In this document: positions 8,584 to 14,928 of the stretch, one piece after another
How positions within the stretch are numbered: position 1 is the stretch's first letter
Layout: the number at the start of each line of letters is the position of its first letter
Assembly: GCA_023390775.1 (NCBI GenBank)
Contig: JAEWCF010000091.1
Location: forward strand, 1 to 16,058
Direction of reading: 5' to 3'
DNA: 16,058 nucleotides
From: Bacteroidota bacterium
GTDB taxonomy: Bacteria > Bacteroidota > Bacteroidia > Flavobacteriales > Flavobacteriaceae
Made by a program: the position numbers and the translations under genes
Notes under the pieces: generated by a model
What the model was told of the DNA's origin: nothing
Databases searched by the model: none
What the model saw: only the letters and a program-made list of their open reading frames with translations

Positions 8584-9083
8584 TACCGGGCAGCGGCTAA
8601 GGCGCTCTCGTAATCGGGTTCCGATGAGATGCTTGGAACCATTTCGGAATATAGAACCTCCCCGTCCTTGCCAATGACCACGACGGCTCGTGCATGCAAT
8701 CCCTGCAACGCGCCATTCTGCATCTCGACGCCGTAGTCGCGCCCGAAACTTCCGTCGCGGAAATCCGAAAGCGTCGAAACATTTTCGATCCCCTCGGCGC
8801 CGCAGAAACGCTTTTGTGCGAAAGGCAGGTCTCGCGAAACGCAGATCACGTCTGTATTGTCCAGGGAAGCCGCTCGTTCATTGAACTTCCGGACCGAAGT
8901 CGCACATGTGGAGGTATCGATGCTGGGAAATATGTTCAGGATGACTTTCCTGCCCGCAAAATCCTCAAGCGAGCGGGTTTTGAGATCCTGCCCAACCAAT
9001 TTGAAAGACGGCGCTTTCTGGCCCTTTTGTACAAAGGATCCCGTGAGGTTTATAGTATTTTCACCAAGGAGCGTGGTGTTCAT
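8583..9083 (-). CDS. tpx: Thiol peroxidase (Tpx-type atypical 2-Cys peroxiredoxin)
   Basis: The 166-aa protein reduces hydroperoxides using thioredoxin. The motif FPSIDTSTCATSVRKFNE places the peroxidatic Cys at residue 60. The resolving Cys is at 94 (KRFCGAEG), the usual Tpx pair. SRDLPFAQKRFC and the closing segment with VPSISSEPDYE are also typical, and the length matches the family. The N-terminal segment (LLGENTINLTGSFVQKGQKA) is the Tpx beta-hairpin, which supports the start at 9083. It is the first gene of the six-gene operon, with a TAnnTTTG element 16 nt upstream of the ATG. Confidence 0.96.
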   Translation of the reverse strand: MNTTLLGENTINLTGSFVQKGQKAPSFKLVGQDLKTRSLEDFAGRKVILNIFPSIDTSTCATSVRKFNERAASLDNTDVICVSRDLPFAQKRFCGAEGIENVSTLSDFRDGSFGRDYGVEMQNGALQGLHARAVVVIGKDGEVLYSEMVPSISSEPDYESALAAAR

Positions 9084-9099
9084 TTTTAATTTTTGGTGG

Positions 9100-9107
9100 C
9101 AAAAATA
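9100..9107 (-). promoter_or_regulatory. Possible -7 promoter element for the tpx operon
   Basis: On the minus strand TATTTTTG matches the Bacteroidota -7 consensus TAnnTTTG. It lies 16 nt before the tpx ATG, in an A/T-rich leader. I see no clear TTTG at the expected -33 position, so this is a half-supported promoter call. Confidence 0.4.
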
Positions 9108-9182
9108 CGATAATTATTCTTTGACGGGAAAATTGCAGGACCCGCTCGGCTCGGTGGTGCTCAAATAGGGACGAGGTTTATT

Positions 9183-9354
9183 CTACTTTTTTTCAGGCAA
9201 AAAAAAGTAGCAAAAAATGCCGGGGCGGCGGCGGAACCCGGCTAAAAATCTAAAGTTTCCCGCGGGAAAATCGTCGAACTCGCACGGCTTCGCCGGTGCT
9301 CAGACAGCGCCGATTTTTAGCCGCGTGCCTCTTTGATTTTTTACGCCGGAACCC
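9183..9354. repeat. Structured intergenic element, probably a dispersed repeat
   Basis: Several symmetric features are packed into ~170 bp. A hairpin CTACTTTTTTT / AAAAAAAGTAG occupies 9183-9210. A perfect 12-bp inverted repeat pairs CGGCTAAAAATC (9239-9250) with GATTTTTAGCCG (9312-9323). A 14-bp palindrome TTTCCCGCGGGAAA spans 9256-9269. A bulged GCAC-GGC / GCC-GGTGC hairpin lies near 9281-9298. A direct repeat CGGAACCC occurs at 9232-9239 and 9347-9354. G/C content is much higher than in the flanking intergenic DNA. This looks like a non-coding dispersed element of the kind scattered between genes in Flavobacteriaceae. Copy number cannot be seen from one window, so the repeat status is inferred. 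Confidence 0.5.
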
Positions 9355-9520
9355 ACAAGCCGCGGAGCTGCCACTCATCCAAATTTGCAATTGAGTATAA
9401 TAGTGATATTCATCTAAATTTTTTGTGGTTCTGTCTAGTTTGGAAGGTTACGGTAAAGAAATGCTGCGGCTGAACCCCTTCATCGAAACGCACTAATACA
9501 CCTCATTTAAAATTTATATA

Positions 9521-9548
9521 AAAAAAAAGGCCACCAAACGGCAGCCTT
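9521..9548 (-). terminator. Rho-independent terminator of the prx/trx/DUF unit
   Basis: On the minus strand AAGGCTGCC, loop GTTT and GGTGGCCTT form a 9-bp stem with two G-U pairs, followed by a run of eight T. It lies 20 nt after the stop of the small DUF gene, as expected for a transcript ending there. It separates this unit from the tpx operon. Confidence 0.85.
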
Positions 9549-9567
9549 CTTACCAAAACAGAATACA

Positions 9568-9825
9568 TTACTTGTCAATGGATCCCATCACCCTCTGCAT
9601 GAAGGCGTTGAGTGCGGCCTTCCGGTCCATGCCCTCGCGTTCAAGTTTTCGGACCTCGAGCGCGCCATACATATTGGATATCAGCTCGCCTATGACATCG
9701 AGTTCCTCGTCCTTGAGCGACGGGACCTCGGTGAGCGCCTCTAGCACCTCGATGGTTTCCACCAGGTAATCGGCATCGTTGTCGTCCATGAACTGCGACA
9801 GGTGTTTGATCACGGGCAGTTTCAT
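9568..9825 (-). CDS. Small conserved protein, DUF6952-like
   Basis: The 85-aa protein is acidic to neutral and predicted all-helical, with no signal peptide, membrane segment or cysteine. It begins MKLPVIKHLSQFMDDND and ends ALNAFMQRVMGSIDK, a pattern I recognise as the small flavobacterial family annotated DUF6952. No biochemical function is known to me. The ATG overlaps the stop of the thioredoxin-like gene by one base (TGATG), so the two are probably translationally coupled. That suggests a role tied to the thioredoxin, perhaps as a partner. The intrinsic terminator follows directly. Confidence 0.8.
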   Translation of the reverse strand: MKLPVIKHLSQFMDDNDADYLVETIEVLEALTEVPSLKDEELDVIGELISNMYGALEVRKLEREGMDRKAALNAFMQRVMGSIDK

Positions 9826-10139
9826 CAGTTCGCCGAAATTTGGGATACGAGTTCAGTGAGGACCTCGGCCTTGTTGGTCTGGGCCTGGTCCCTGAGCTCG
9901 CCGTCAACGAATACCGCGAATGTCGGCAGGTTGCTTACGTTGGCGAGGCTGCGGGACTGCGGCGATTTCTCGGCATCGACAATCACGAAGGCCATGTCCT
10001 CATTCTCCTGGGCCAGTTTCTTGAACTTCGGCTTCATGATGCGGCAGTTTCCGCACCACGACGCCGAATATTGCACAACTACTTTCTCGTTTTTGGAGAC
10101 AATGTCCTGTAAAGTATCTTCGGTTAATTCGATCAACAT
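9825..10139 (-). CDS. Thioredoxin-like protein with WCGNC active site
   Basis: The 104-aa protein is a single thioredoxin fold without a signal peptide, so it is probably cytoplasmic. The redox site SWCGNCRIMKP has Cys29 and Cys32. The classic CGPC proline is replaced by Asn, which usually shifts redox potential and partner choice. The cis-Pro loop is NLPTF. Length is normal for thioredoxin. It lies 102 nt downstream of the peroxiredoxin and overlaps the small DUF gene, so it may reduce the peroxiredoxin or another thiol protein (inference). Being one of several thioredoxin-like proteins is usual in flavobacteria, and I give no trx symbol because the active site is not canonical. Confidence 0.92.
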   Translation of the reverse strand: MLIELTEDTLQDIVSKNEKVVVQYSASWCGNCRIMKPKFKKLAQENEDMAFVIVDAEKSPQSRSLANVSNLPTFAVFVDGELRDQAQTNKAEVLTELVSQISAN

Positions 10140-10145
10140 GATTAA

Positions 10146-10172
10146 TTAATAATTAATAGTTAATAATTAATA
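10146..10172. repeat. A/T-only tandem direct repeat, 14-bp period
   Basis: TTAATAATTAATA occurs twice (10146-10158 and 10160-10172), separated by a single G. Each copy is itself nearly palindromic. It lies just upstream of the thioredoxin-like gene's ATG, within its leader or promoter region. Confidence 0.75.
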
Positions 10173-10196
10173 ATTGGTTCTGGACAATAAGCAACC

Positions 10197-10215
10197 GGTT
10201 TTGGGACGCAAAACC
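10197..10215 (-). other. Small hairpin after the peroxiredoxin gene
   Basis: GGTTTTG / CAAAACC forms a perfect 7-bp stem around a 5-nt loop, 27 nt after the prx stop. No T-run follows on the minus strand, so it is not a standard terminator. It could be a weak attenuator or an mRNA 3'-end stabiliser between prx and trx. Confidence 0.4.
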
Positions 10216-10236
10216 CATAACTCAAAACCCATAACC
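10209..10236. repeat. 14-bp tandem repeat, two copies
   Basis: CAAAACCCATAACT (10209-10222) is followed by CAAAACCCATAACC (10223-10236), 13 of 14 identical. A decayed partial copy runs into the prx stop codon. Its first seven bases form one arm of the small hairpin. Short tandem motifs of this type are familiar from flavobacterial intergenic DNA. Confidence 0.75.
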
Positions 10237-10241
10237 CACAA

Positions 10242-10877
10242 CTAGTTGCTCAGGTACGACGCAACGCCCGCGCGGGTGGCCAGCATGGCTTCTTTGCCGG
10301 CTTCCCAGTTGGCAGGGCAAACCTCGCCTTTTTGCTGAACATGGGTGTAGGCGTCAATCAAGCGCAGGTATTCGGCTACATTGCGGCCGAGCGGCATGTC
10401 GTTGACGCTTTCGTGGAAGATCTTTCCGGTTTCATCAACCAGGTAAGTGGCGCGGTAAGTTACGTTCGAGCCGGTGACGATCATCGTGTCGAGTTCGTCG
10501 TTGTACTCGGTCGATTCAATGTCAAGGATGCCCAGGACGTTGGCCAGGTTGCGGTTGGTATCGGCCAGGATCGGGTAGGTGACGCCTTCGATTCCGCCGT
10601 TGTCCTTTGGCGTATTCAGCCAGGCAAAATGCACTTCATTGGTGTCGCAAGAGGCGCCGATGACAACTGTATTGCGTTTTTCGAATTCGCCAAGGGCTTC
10701 CTGGAAAGCATGTAGCTCGGTAGGGCATACGAAGGTGAAATCCTTTGGATACCAGAAGAGCAAGACTTTCTTGTTGTTGTTCACGGCCTCTTCGAAGATG
10801 TTTATTTTAAGGTTGTCGCCCATCTCGGAGATGGCGTCCACGGTAATGTTTGGGAATTTTTTTCCAACTAATGACAT
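10242..10877 (-). CDS. Typical 2-Cys peroxiredoxin (AhpC/Prx1 type)
   Basis: The 211-aa cytoplasmic peroxidase reduces H2O2 and organic peroxides. FWYPKDFTFVCPTELHAF gives the peroxidatic Cys at 51, and GEVCPANW gives the resolving Cys at 187. The Thr/Cys/Arg site is completed by TYRATYLVDETG (140-151). Only 24 residues follow the resolving Cys and no YF motif is seen, which in this family goes with resistance to over-oxidation. No ahpF lies beside it. The thioredoxin-like gene downstream is a candidate reductant. A TAnnTTTG promoter element with an upstream TTG precedes it. The ATG at 10877 starts the conserved MSLVGKKFPN. Confidence 0.96.
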   Translation of the reverse strand: MSLVGKKFPNITVDAISEMGDNLKINIFEEAVNNNKKVLLFWYPKDFTFVCPTELHAFQEALGEFEKRNTVVIGASCDTNEVHFAWLNTPKDNGGIEGVTYPILADTNRNLANVLGILDIESTEYNDELDTMIVTGSNVTYRATYLVDETGKIFHESVNDMPLGRNVAEYLRLIDAYTHVQQKGEVCPANWEAGKEAMLATRAGVASYLSN

Positions 10878-10903
10878 ATCTTTTTGTTTAAAAGTTTCGG
10901 GTG

Positions 10904-10936
10904 CAAAATTAGCCGTAAACCGGTGCTGATCGGCAA
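10904..10936 (-). promoter_or_regulatory. Probable promoter of the peroxiredoxin gene
   Basis: On the minus strand TAATTTTG (10911 to 10904) matches the Bacteroidota -7 consensus. TTG (10936 to 10934) lies 22 nt upstream, close to the usual spacing for the -33 element. The -7 box ends 26 nt before the ATG. Confidence 0.55.
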
Positions 10937-10987
10937 TTGCATATCGTAAATTTTTATCTGCTGATAAGCTTCGGCTATCTTAATTTA

Positions 10988-10995
10988 TATATTTG
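10988..10995 (+). promoter_or_regulatory. Possible -7 promoter element of the permease gene
   Basis: TATATTTG matches TAnnTTTG exactly and ends 17 nt before the permease ATG, implying a very short leader. No clear -33 TTG is seen at the right distance. It is divergent from the peroxiredoxin promoter in the same 135-bp gap. Confidence 0.45.
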
Positions 10996-11012
10996 CCCGC
11001 AAACACACCAAG

Positions 11013-12680
11013 ATGAACCTGAAATCCCTTTTCCGGCGCAAGTCGGCCACCGCAACCGTAAAACAAGGCGGCGACCTCGAACACTTTGAAGACATGCACC
11101 GTGTTTTATCCGTGAGGGACCTGACGTTTTTTGGGATCGCGGCGATCATTGGCGGAGGGACTTTCAGCGCCATCGGAAATGCGTGTTTTTCGGGCGGCCC
11201 GGGAGTCGTGCTCTTGTACGTGATCTGTGCGATTGCCTGCGGCTTTACGGCCATGTGCTACGCTGAATTTGCCTCTCGCGTCCCCGTTTCGGGCAGTGCC
11301 TATACCTATGCGTACGTCTCTTTCGGCGAATTGTTTGCGTGGATCATCGGATGGGCGCTCATCATGGAATATTCCATCGGAAACATCTACATCGCCTTCT
11401 CCTGGAGCGGCTATTTTACCAATCTGCTGGAAGGTTTCGGGATCCATCTGCCCGAATGGCTGACCATCAATTACCAATCGGCCCACGCGGCTTCGGTCGA
11501 AGGTACGGCCGGCGAAGGATTGGCGGCATGGATGAAGGCGCCGGTGATTGGGGGATTGAGGATCATTTTCGATCTTCCGGCTGTGATGATCAACCTCTTG
11601 ATCACATACCTGGTCTACCGCGGTACGAAGGAGTCAAAGAATTTCAGCAATGCCATGGTGGTGACCAAGCTGGCTATCATCGTGTTGGTCATTATTGTGG
11701 GGGCGTTCTACATCGATATCGACAACTGGACACCGTTCATGCCAAATGGTTTCGGCGGAGTCATGGCGGGCGTATCGGCGGTGTTCTTTGCCTACATCGG
11801 GTTTGACGCCGTGTCGACGCTGGCAGAGGAAAGCCGAAACCCGCAACGCGACCTGCCGCGCGGAATGATCTATTCGCTTGTGATCTGTACCATCGTTTAC
11901 ATCATCCTGGCGCTTGTGCTTACCGGAATGGTCCCTTACGACAAACTCGGGGTGAGCGACCCTCTCGCCGAAATCTTCGCGCTCAAAGGGGTCAAGTGGA
12001 TGCTGTTCATCGTTTCGATTGCGGCCGTGGTGGCCATGACCAGCGTTTTGCTCGTATTCCAGATGGGACAGCCGCGCATCTGGATGACCATGAGCCGCGA
12101 TGGGCTGATGCCGAAGAAATTCTCACAGATCCATCCCAAATACAAGACACCGGGCTTCGCGACCATCGTTACAGGCCTTGTAGTCGGGCTTCCGATTTTC
12201 TTTACCGATGAGAATTTCGTACTGGATTTCACGAGTATTGGGACCTTGTTCGCCTTCGTGCTGGTATGTGGTGGCGTGCTGATGCTTTCGCCGCAGAGTG
12301 AAGAGGAGCTTGCCGAGCGGCAGACCCGCGGAAAATTCAGGATTCCGTACGTAAATTCGAAATTCATCTTCCCGATCATTACCGTGGGCGGAATCATCCT
12401 TGTCCAGGCGCTGTTTCCCGACTATTTCGCCGGAATTTTCGATCTTTCGTCCGAAACGGGAAGCCTTCCGATGATCCTCTTCCTGTTGCTTTGCGTGGTC
12501 ATGTCGGTGGTTGCGTTTATGAAAAACCTTTCGCTCATCCCGCTTTTGGGGCTTATTTCATGCTGCTACCTCTTGACCGGGATGGCGGTATCCAACTGGA
12601 AATGGTTTGGCGTCTGGCTCGTGATCGGGCTTGTGATCTACTTCATCTACGGTTACCGCAAGAGCAGGCTGGCTCAATAA
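11013..12680 (+). CDS. APC-superfamily amino acid permease (cationic amino acid transporter-like)
   Basis: The 555-aa inner-membrane transporter has about 12-14 hydrophobic helices. Helix 1 carries FFGIAAIIGGGTFSAIG (39-55), the unwound substrate-binding motif of the APC family. CYAEFASRVPVSGSAYTYAY (82-101) and AYIGFDAVSTLAEESRNPQRDLPRG are also signatures, the latter typical of the CAT/YfnA branch. A ~35-residue hydrophilic loop after helix 4 (from HLPEWLTINYQS to AAWMKAPVIG) and an extended C-terminal helix set are common in bacterial CAT-like proteins. Uptake of a basic or neutral amino acid by H+ symport is the usual role, but the substrate cannot be read from the sequence. It is a single-gene unit that ends 5 nt short of the convergent LRR gene. 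Confidence 0.93.
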   Translation: MNLKSLFRRKSATATVKQGGDLEHFEDMHRVLSVRDLTFFGIAAIIGGGTFSAIGNACFSGGPGVVLLYVICAIACGFTAMCYAEFASRVPVSGSAYTYAYVSFGELFAWIIGWALIMEYSIGNIYIAFSWSGYFTNLLEGFGIHLPEWLTINYQSAHAASVEGTAGEGLAAWMKAPVIGGLRIIFDLPAVMINLLITYLVYRGTKESKNFSNAMVVTKLAIIVLVIIVGAFYIDIDNWTPFMPNGFGGVMAGVSAVFFAYIGFDAVSTLAEESRNPQRDLPRGMIYSLVICTIVYIILALVLTGMVPYDKLGVSDPLAEIFALKGVKWMLFIVSIAAVVAMTSVLLVFQMGQPRIWMTMSRDGLMPKKFSQIHPKYKTPGFATIVTGLVVGLPIFFTDENFVLDFTSIGTLFAFVLVCGGVLMLSPQSEEELAERQTRGKFRIPYVNSKFIFPIITVGGIILVQALFPDYFAGIFDLSSETGSLPMILFLLLCVVMSVVAFMKNLSLIPLLGLISCCYLLTGMAVSNWKWFGVWLVIGLVIYFIYGYRKSRLAQ

Positions 12681-12685
12681 ACCCA

Positions 12686-13438
12686 TTATCTCCCCGCGGT
12701 CGCACTGCAGTTGGGTCCTGAATAGACATTCGTCTGGACGGGATTCCATTGCGATTGGCTGAGCCAGTTCTCATCGCCCGGATCCAGGCAAATCTGGCTA
12801 AGCGACGGCAAATTGTCCAGTCGGATGGGAGAGCCCGATGCCTTTTGCGAGTTCCAGGTTATGCCGTTCTGGATGTTGACGTAGGCAAGCGACGGATTCG
12901 AACCACAATCCAGCCTTACGACACCGGTCATTCGTGCATCCAATTCCGTTATCAGCGTGCTGCGGATCGAGAGTTCGCGAAGGTTCCACATTTCGTCCAG
13001 ATCGATCCATGCAATGGGATTGTGTCCGCAGGAAAGCCGACGAAGCGCGGGAAAATCCTGCAAGCCCAAGCTGGAAATAACGTTGTTTTCGACCTCGAGC
13101 ACCTCGAGAAGCGGACCCAATTGCCCGATTTCCGCAAGCTGATTGCCGGTGCAGCGGAGCCATTTCAGGTTGGGAAAATGGGCTAGCCCTGTGAGGGAAT
13201 AAATTTGAGGCTGTCCTTGCGCTGTTGTCAGGTCAAGCCCATAAACCGCCGAAGCTTCGGCCATGGAAATTTCCCCATCGTGATTGGCATCAGGACACAT
13301 CGTGAAGTAGCCCGGCGATCCGGACAAGGTCGAAGCCACCTGAAAATTCACCAGTCTGGATTTTAGGACCGGGTCCTGAAAATAGATGTTTTGCGACAGG
13401 GCAGTTACGGTTGCAAGTAGTAAGGCCAGAAGTTTCAT
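12686..13438 (-). CDS. Secreted leucine-rich-repeat protein with EF-hand loop, lacking a T9SS sorting domain
   Basis: The 250-aa protein has a signal peptide (hydrophobic residues 2-14, cleavage near ALS-Q at 15/16). Residues 50-61, DANHDGEISMAE, match the 12-residue calcium-binding EF-hand loop at every ligand position. Degenerate leucine-rich repeats run from about 80 to 215: SLTGLAHFPNLKWLRCTGNQ, LEVLEVENNVISSLGL, ALRRLSCGHNPIAWIDL and NLRELSIRSTLITEL. Flavobacterial proteins with this N-terminus usually continue into DUF7619-like and T9SS type A domains. This one stops at residue 250 after QTNVYSGPNCSATAGR. It is either a short family member or a truncated paralogue. Export by Sec to the periplasm or beyond is likely. 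The function is unknown, perhaps adhesion or protein binding. A hairpin abuts the start codon. Confidence 0.85.
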   Translation of the reverse strand: MKLLALLLATVTALSQNIYFQDPVLKSRLVNFQVASTLSGSPGYFTMCPDANHDGEISMAEASAVYGLDLTTAQGQPQIYSLTGLAHFPNLKWLRCTGNQLAEIGQLGPLLEVLEVENNVISSLGLQDFPALRRLSCGHNPIAWIDLDEMWNLRELSIRSTLITELDARMTGVVRLDCGSNPSLAYVNIQNGITWNSQKASGSPIRLDNLPSLSQICLDPGDENWLSQSQWNPVQTNVYSGPNCSATAGR

Positions 13439-13466
13439 CGGTTAGTTTTTGGCTAAACTATAACCG
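13439..13466 (-). promoter_or_regulatory. Hairpin or operator abutting the LRR gene start codon
   Basis: The arms CGGTTA-GTTT (13439-13448) and AAAC-TA-TAACCG (13455-13466) pair over 10 bp with a 2-nt bulge and a 6-nt loop. The stem ends at the base immediately before the ATG on the minus strand, so in mRNA it would occupy the ribosome landing zone. Alternatively the symmetry is a DNA operator. Confidence 0.55.
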
Positions 13467-13535
13467 AAAATCAGGAGCTTTTTACGGGGAAACCGTCGAA
13501 TTATTTATTTTACTAATAACATTATTATTAACTAA

Positions 13536-14747
13536 TTACAACACCCCCGTCTCCACCATGCATTCCCGCATCATCGTCCAGGTCCGCTCGATATCGTTGT
13601 CAAGCCCAATCGAGAACCGAACCAGCCCATCAGTAAGTCCCATCTGCGCCTGCTCATCCGCCGGTATTTCGCTGGAGGTCGAGGTACCCGGCGCGCTAAA
13701 GAGCGTCTTGTAAAACCCGAGGCTCACGGCCAGGTATCCAAGGTTCCGCTGCTGCATGAGTTCCATCATCGCGACGGCCTTTTCGGCGCTTCCGGCGTCA
13801 ACGGTTAGCATGCCCCCAAAACCGTATTCGGCGTTCATCATCGACTTATAAAGTTCATGTCCCGGATGGCTGGCAAGCCCCGGATAGACGGTCTTGATAC
13901 CCGCTGCTTCGAATTTTTCGGCAAGGTACAATGCATTCTGGCTGTGTTGCTTGATCCGGATGTGCAGCGTTCGCAGGTTTTTCATCACACTGGCGCTGCG
14001 CAACGAATCCATCGTCGGTCCCAGGAGCATGCTCGCCCCGGAATTCACGTCTTTCAGCGAATTGATGAAATCCCTCGAGGCGCACGTCACGCCTGCCACC
14101 GTATCGCTCGATCCGTTGATGTATTTGGTCAGCGAGTGGATCACGATATCGGCGCCAAGCCTGGCCGGAGCCACCGCAAGGGGCGAAAAGGTATTGTCCA
14201 CCACCAGGGTAAGGCCGTGTTTCCTGGCTAATTTGGATAGCGATGCAATATCGGCCACCTCCAGAAGCGGATTTGAAACCGTCTCGCAGTACAGCACCTT
14301 TGTTTCTGGGGTTATCGCGGCCTCGACAACGTCCATTTTGGTGATGTCAACAAAAGTCGTAGCGATGCCCAGCCTTGGTGCGAAGTTCTTCAAAAATGCA
14401 TAGGTCCCGCCATAGATCGTGCGGCTGGATACGATGTGGTCGCCCTGCCCGCAAAGCTGCAGCAATGTCGGGGTAATCGCGCCCATCCCGGATGCCGAAA
14501 CATTTGCCGCCTCGGTGCCTTCCATCGCCGCGAGCGCCTGGTCCAGGTAAAGGTTGCTGGGCGAGGAATGCCGCGAGTAGAGGTAACAGCCCTCGGCGTT
14601 GCCCTCAAAGGTGTCAAACATCTTCTTGGCCGATAAAAACGTATAGGTCGAGGAATCTGAAATTGAGGGGTTTACGCCTCCGAACTCGCCAAAGTACTGA
14701 AGGTCCTGAATCTTATCTGCGGGATTGAATGCCATGATTTTTTTCAT
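13536..14747 (-). CDS. Cys/Met metabolism PLP-dependent lyase (methionine gamma-lyase-like)
   Basis: The protein has 403 aa with the start at 14747. An ATG at 14735 is equally possible. The frame extends to 14816, but the extra 23 residues are non-homologous. It is a fold-type I PLP enzyme: RTIYGGTYAF (109-118) holds the Tyr that stacks on PLP, DNTFSPL (184-190) the PLP-binding Asp, and HSLTKYINGSSD (204-215) the Schiff-base Lys208. YLYSRHSSPSNL (56-67) and SAPGTSTSSE (351-360) are family motifs. Pseudomonas methionine gamma-lyase has a catalytic Cys (C116) where this protein has Gly114, so it may cleave methionine, cystathionine or cysteine, or act in homoserine sulfhydrylation. It is divergent from an Lrp-type regulator, which probably controls it. 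Confidence 0.9.
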   Translation of the reverse strand: MKKIMAFNPADKIQDLQYFGEFGGVNPSISDSSTYTFLSAKKMFDTFEGNAEGCYLYSRHSSPSNLYLDQALAAMEGTEAANVSASGMGAITPTLLQLCGQGDHIVSSRTIYGGTYAFLKNFAPRLGIATTFVDITKMDVVEAAITPETKVLYCETVSNPLLEVADIASLSKLARKHGLTLVVDNTFSPLAVAPARLGADIVIHSLTKYINGSSDTVAGVTCASRDFINSLKDVNSGASMLLGPTMDSLRSASVMKNLRTLHIRIKQHSQNALYLAEKFEAAGIKTVYPGLASHPGHELYKSMMNAEYGFGGMLTVDAGSAEKAVAMMELMQQRNLGYLAVSLGFYKTLFSAPGTSTSSEIPADEQAQMGLTDGLVRFSIGLDNDIERTWTMMRECMVETGVL

Positions 14748-14860
14748 TTGGAGCCAATTCCCGCTTTCCGCTGTATCTTTTTTGGGCTGGCGCCGCAAAA
14801 AAGGATGCCGCATCAATCGGGGCTAGGCCATGATTAGACTTCGGCCAAAGAAAGGAAGTC

Positions 14861-14925
14861 GTAAACTTTTAATCAACACAAAACCACTTATGTATGAAAA
14901 TTTATCTGTAAAATCTTTAATCGAC
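14861..14925. promoter_or_regulatory. Imperfect direct repeat in the lyase/Lrp divergent region
   Basis: GTAAACTTTTAATCAAC (14861-14877) recurs as GTAAAATCTTTAATCGAC (14908-14925), about 47 bp apart. The shared core TTTAATCRAC is exactly 48 bp apart. The 222-bp gap (14748-14969) serves both divergent genes, and Lrp-family proteins bind several phased sites, so these are candidate binding sites. They are unproven. Confidence 0.4.
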
Positions 14926-14928
14926 CAT

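Larger units (their letters stand above)
9084..9567. other. Gene-free stretch between tpx and the small DUF gene
   Basis: This 484-bp stretch contains no convincing gene. From left to right it has the tpx leader and promoter-like element, a G/C-rich structured block at about 9183-9354, an A/T-rich tract with no recognised feature (about 9375-9520), and the terminator of the upstream redox unit (9521-9548). A 39-codon frame from 9217 to 9336 (+) lies wholly inside the structured block, has Arg-rich low-complexity content, and is not annotated as a gene. Confidence 0.7.

Noticed and set aside
9375..9520. A gene or RNA in the A/T-rich tract before the terminator.
   Set aside because: I see no long frame, start with plausible coding content, or strong paired structure there.
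13484..13496. ACGG-GGAAA-CCGT hairpin between the LRR and lyase genes as a terminator.
   Set aside because: The stem is only four base pairs and no clean T-run follows on the minus strand, so it is too weak to call.
14748..14816. Extended N-terminus of the PLP lyase starting at 14816.
   Set aside because: The additional residues are basic and unlike the family, and ATGs at 14747 and 14735 directly precede the conserved FNPADKIQDLQYFG segment.
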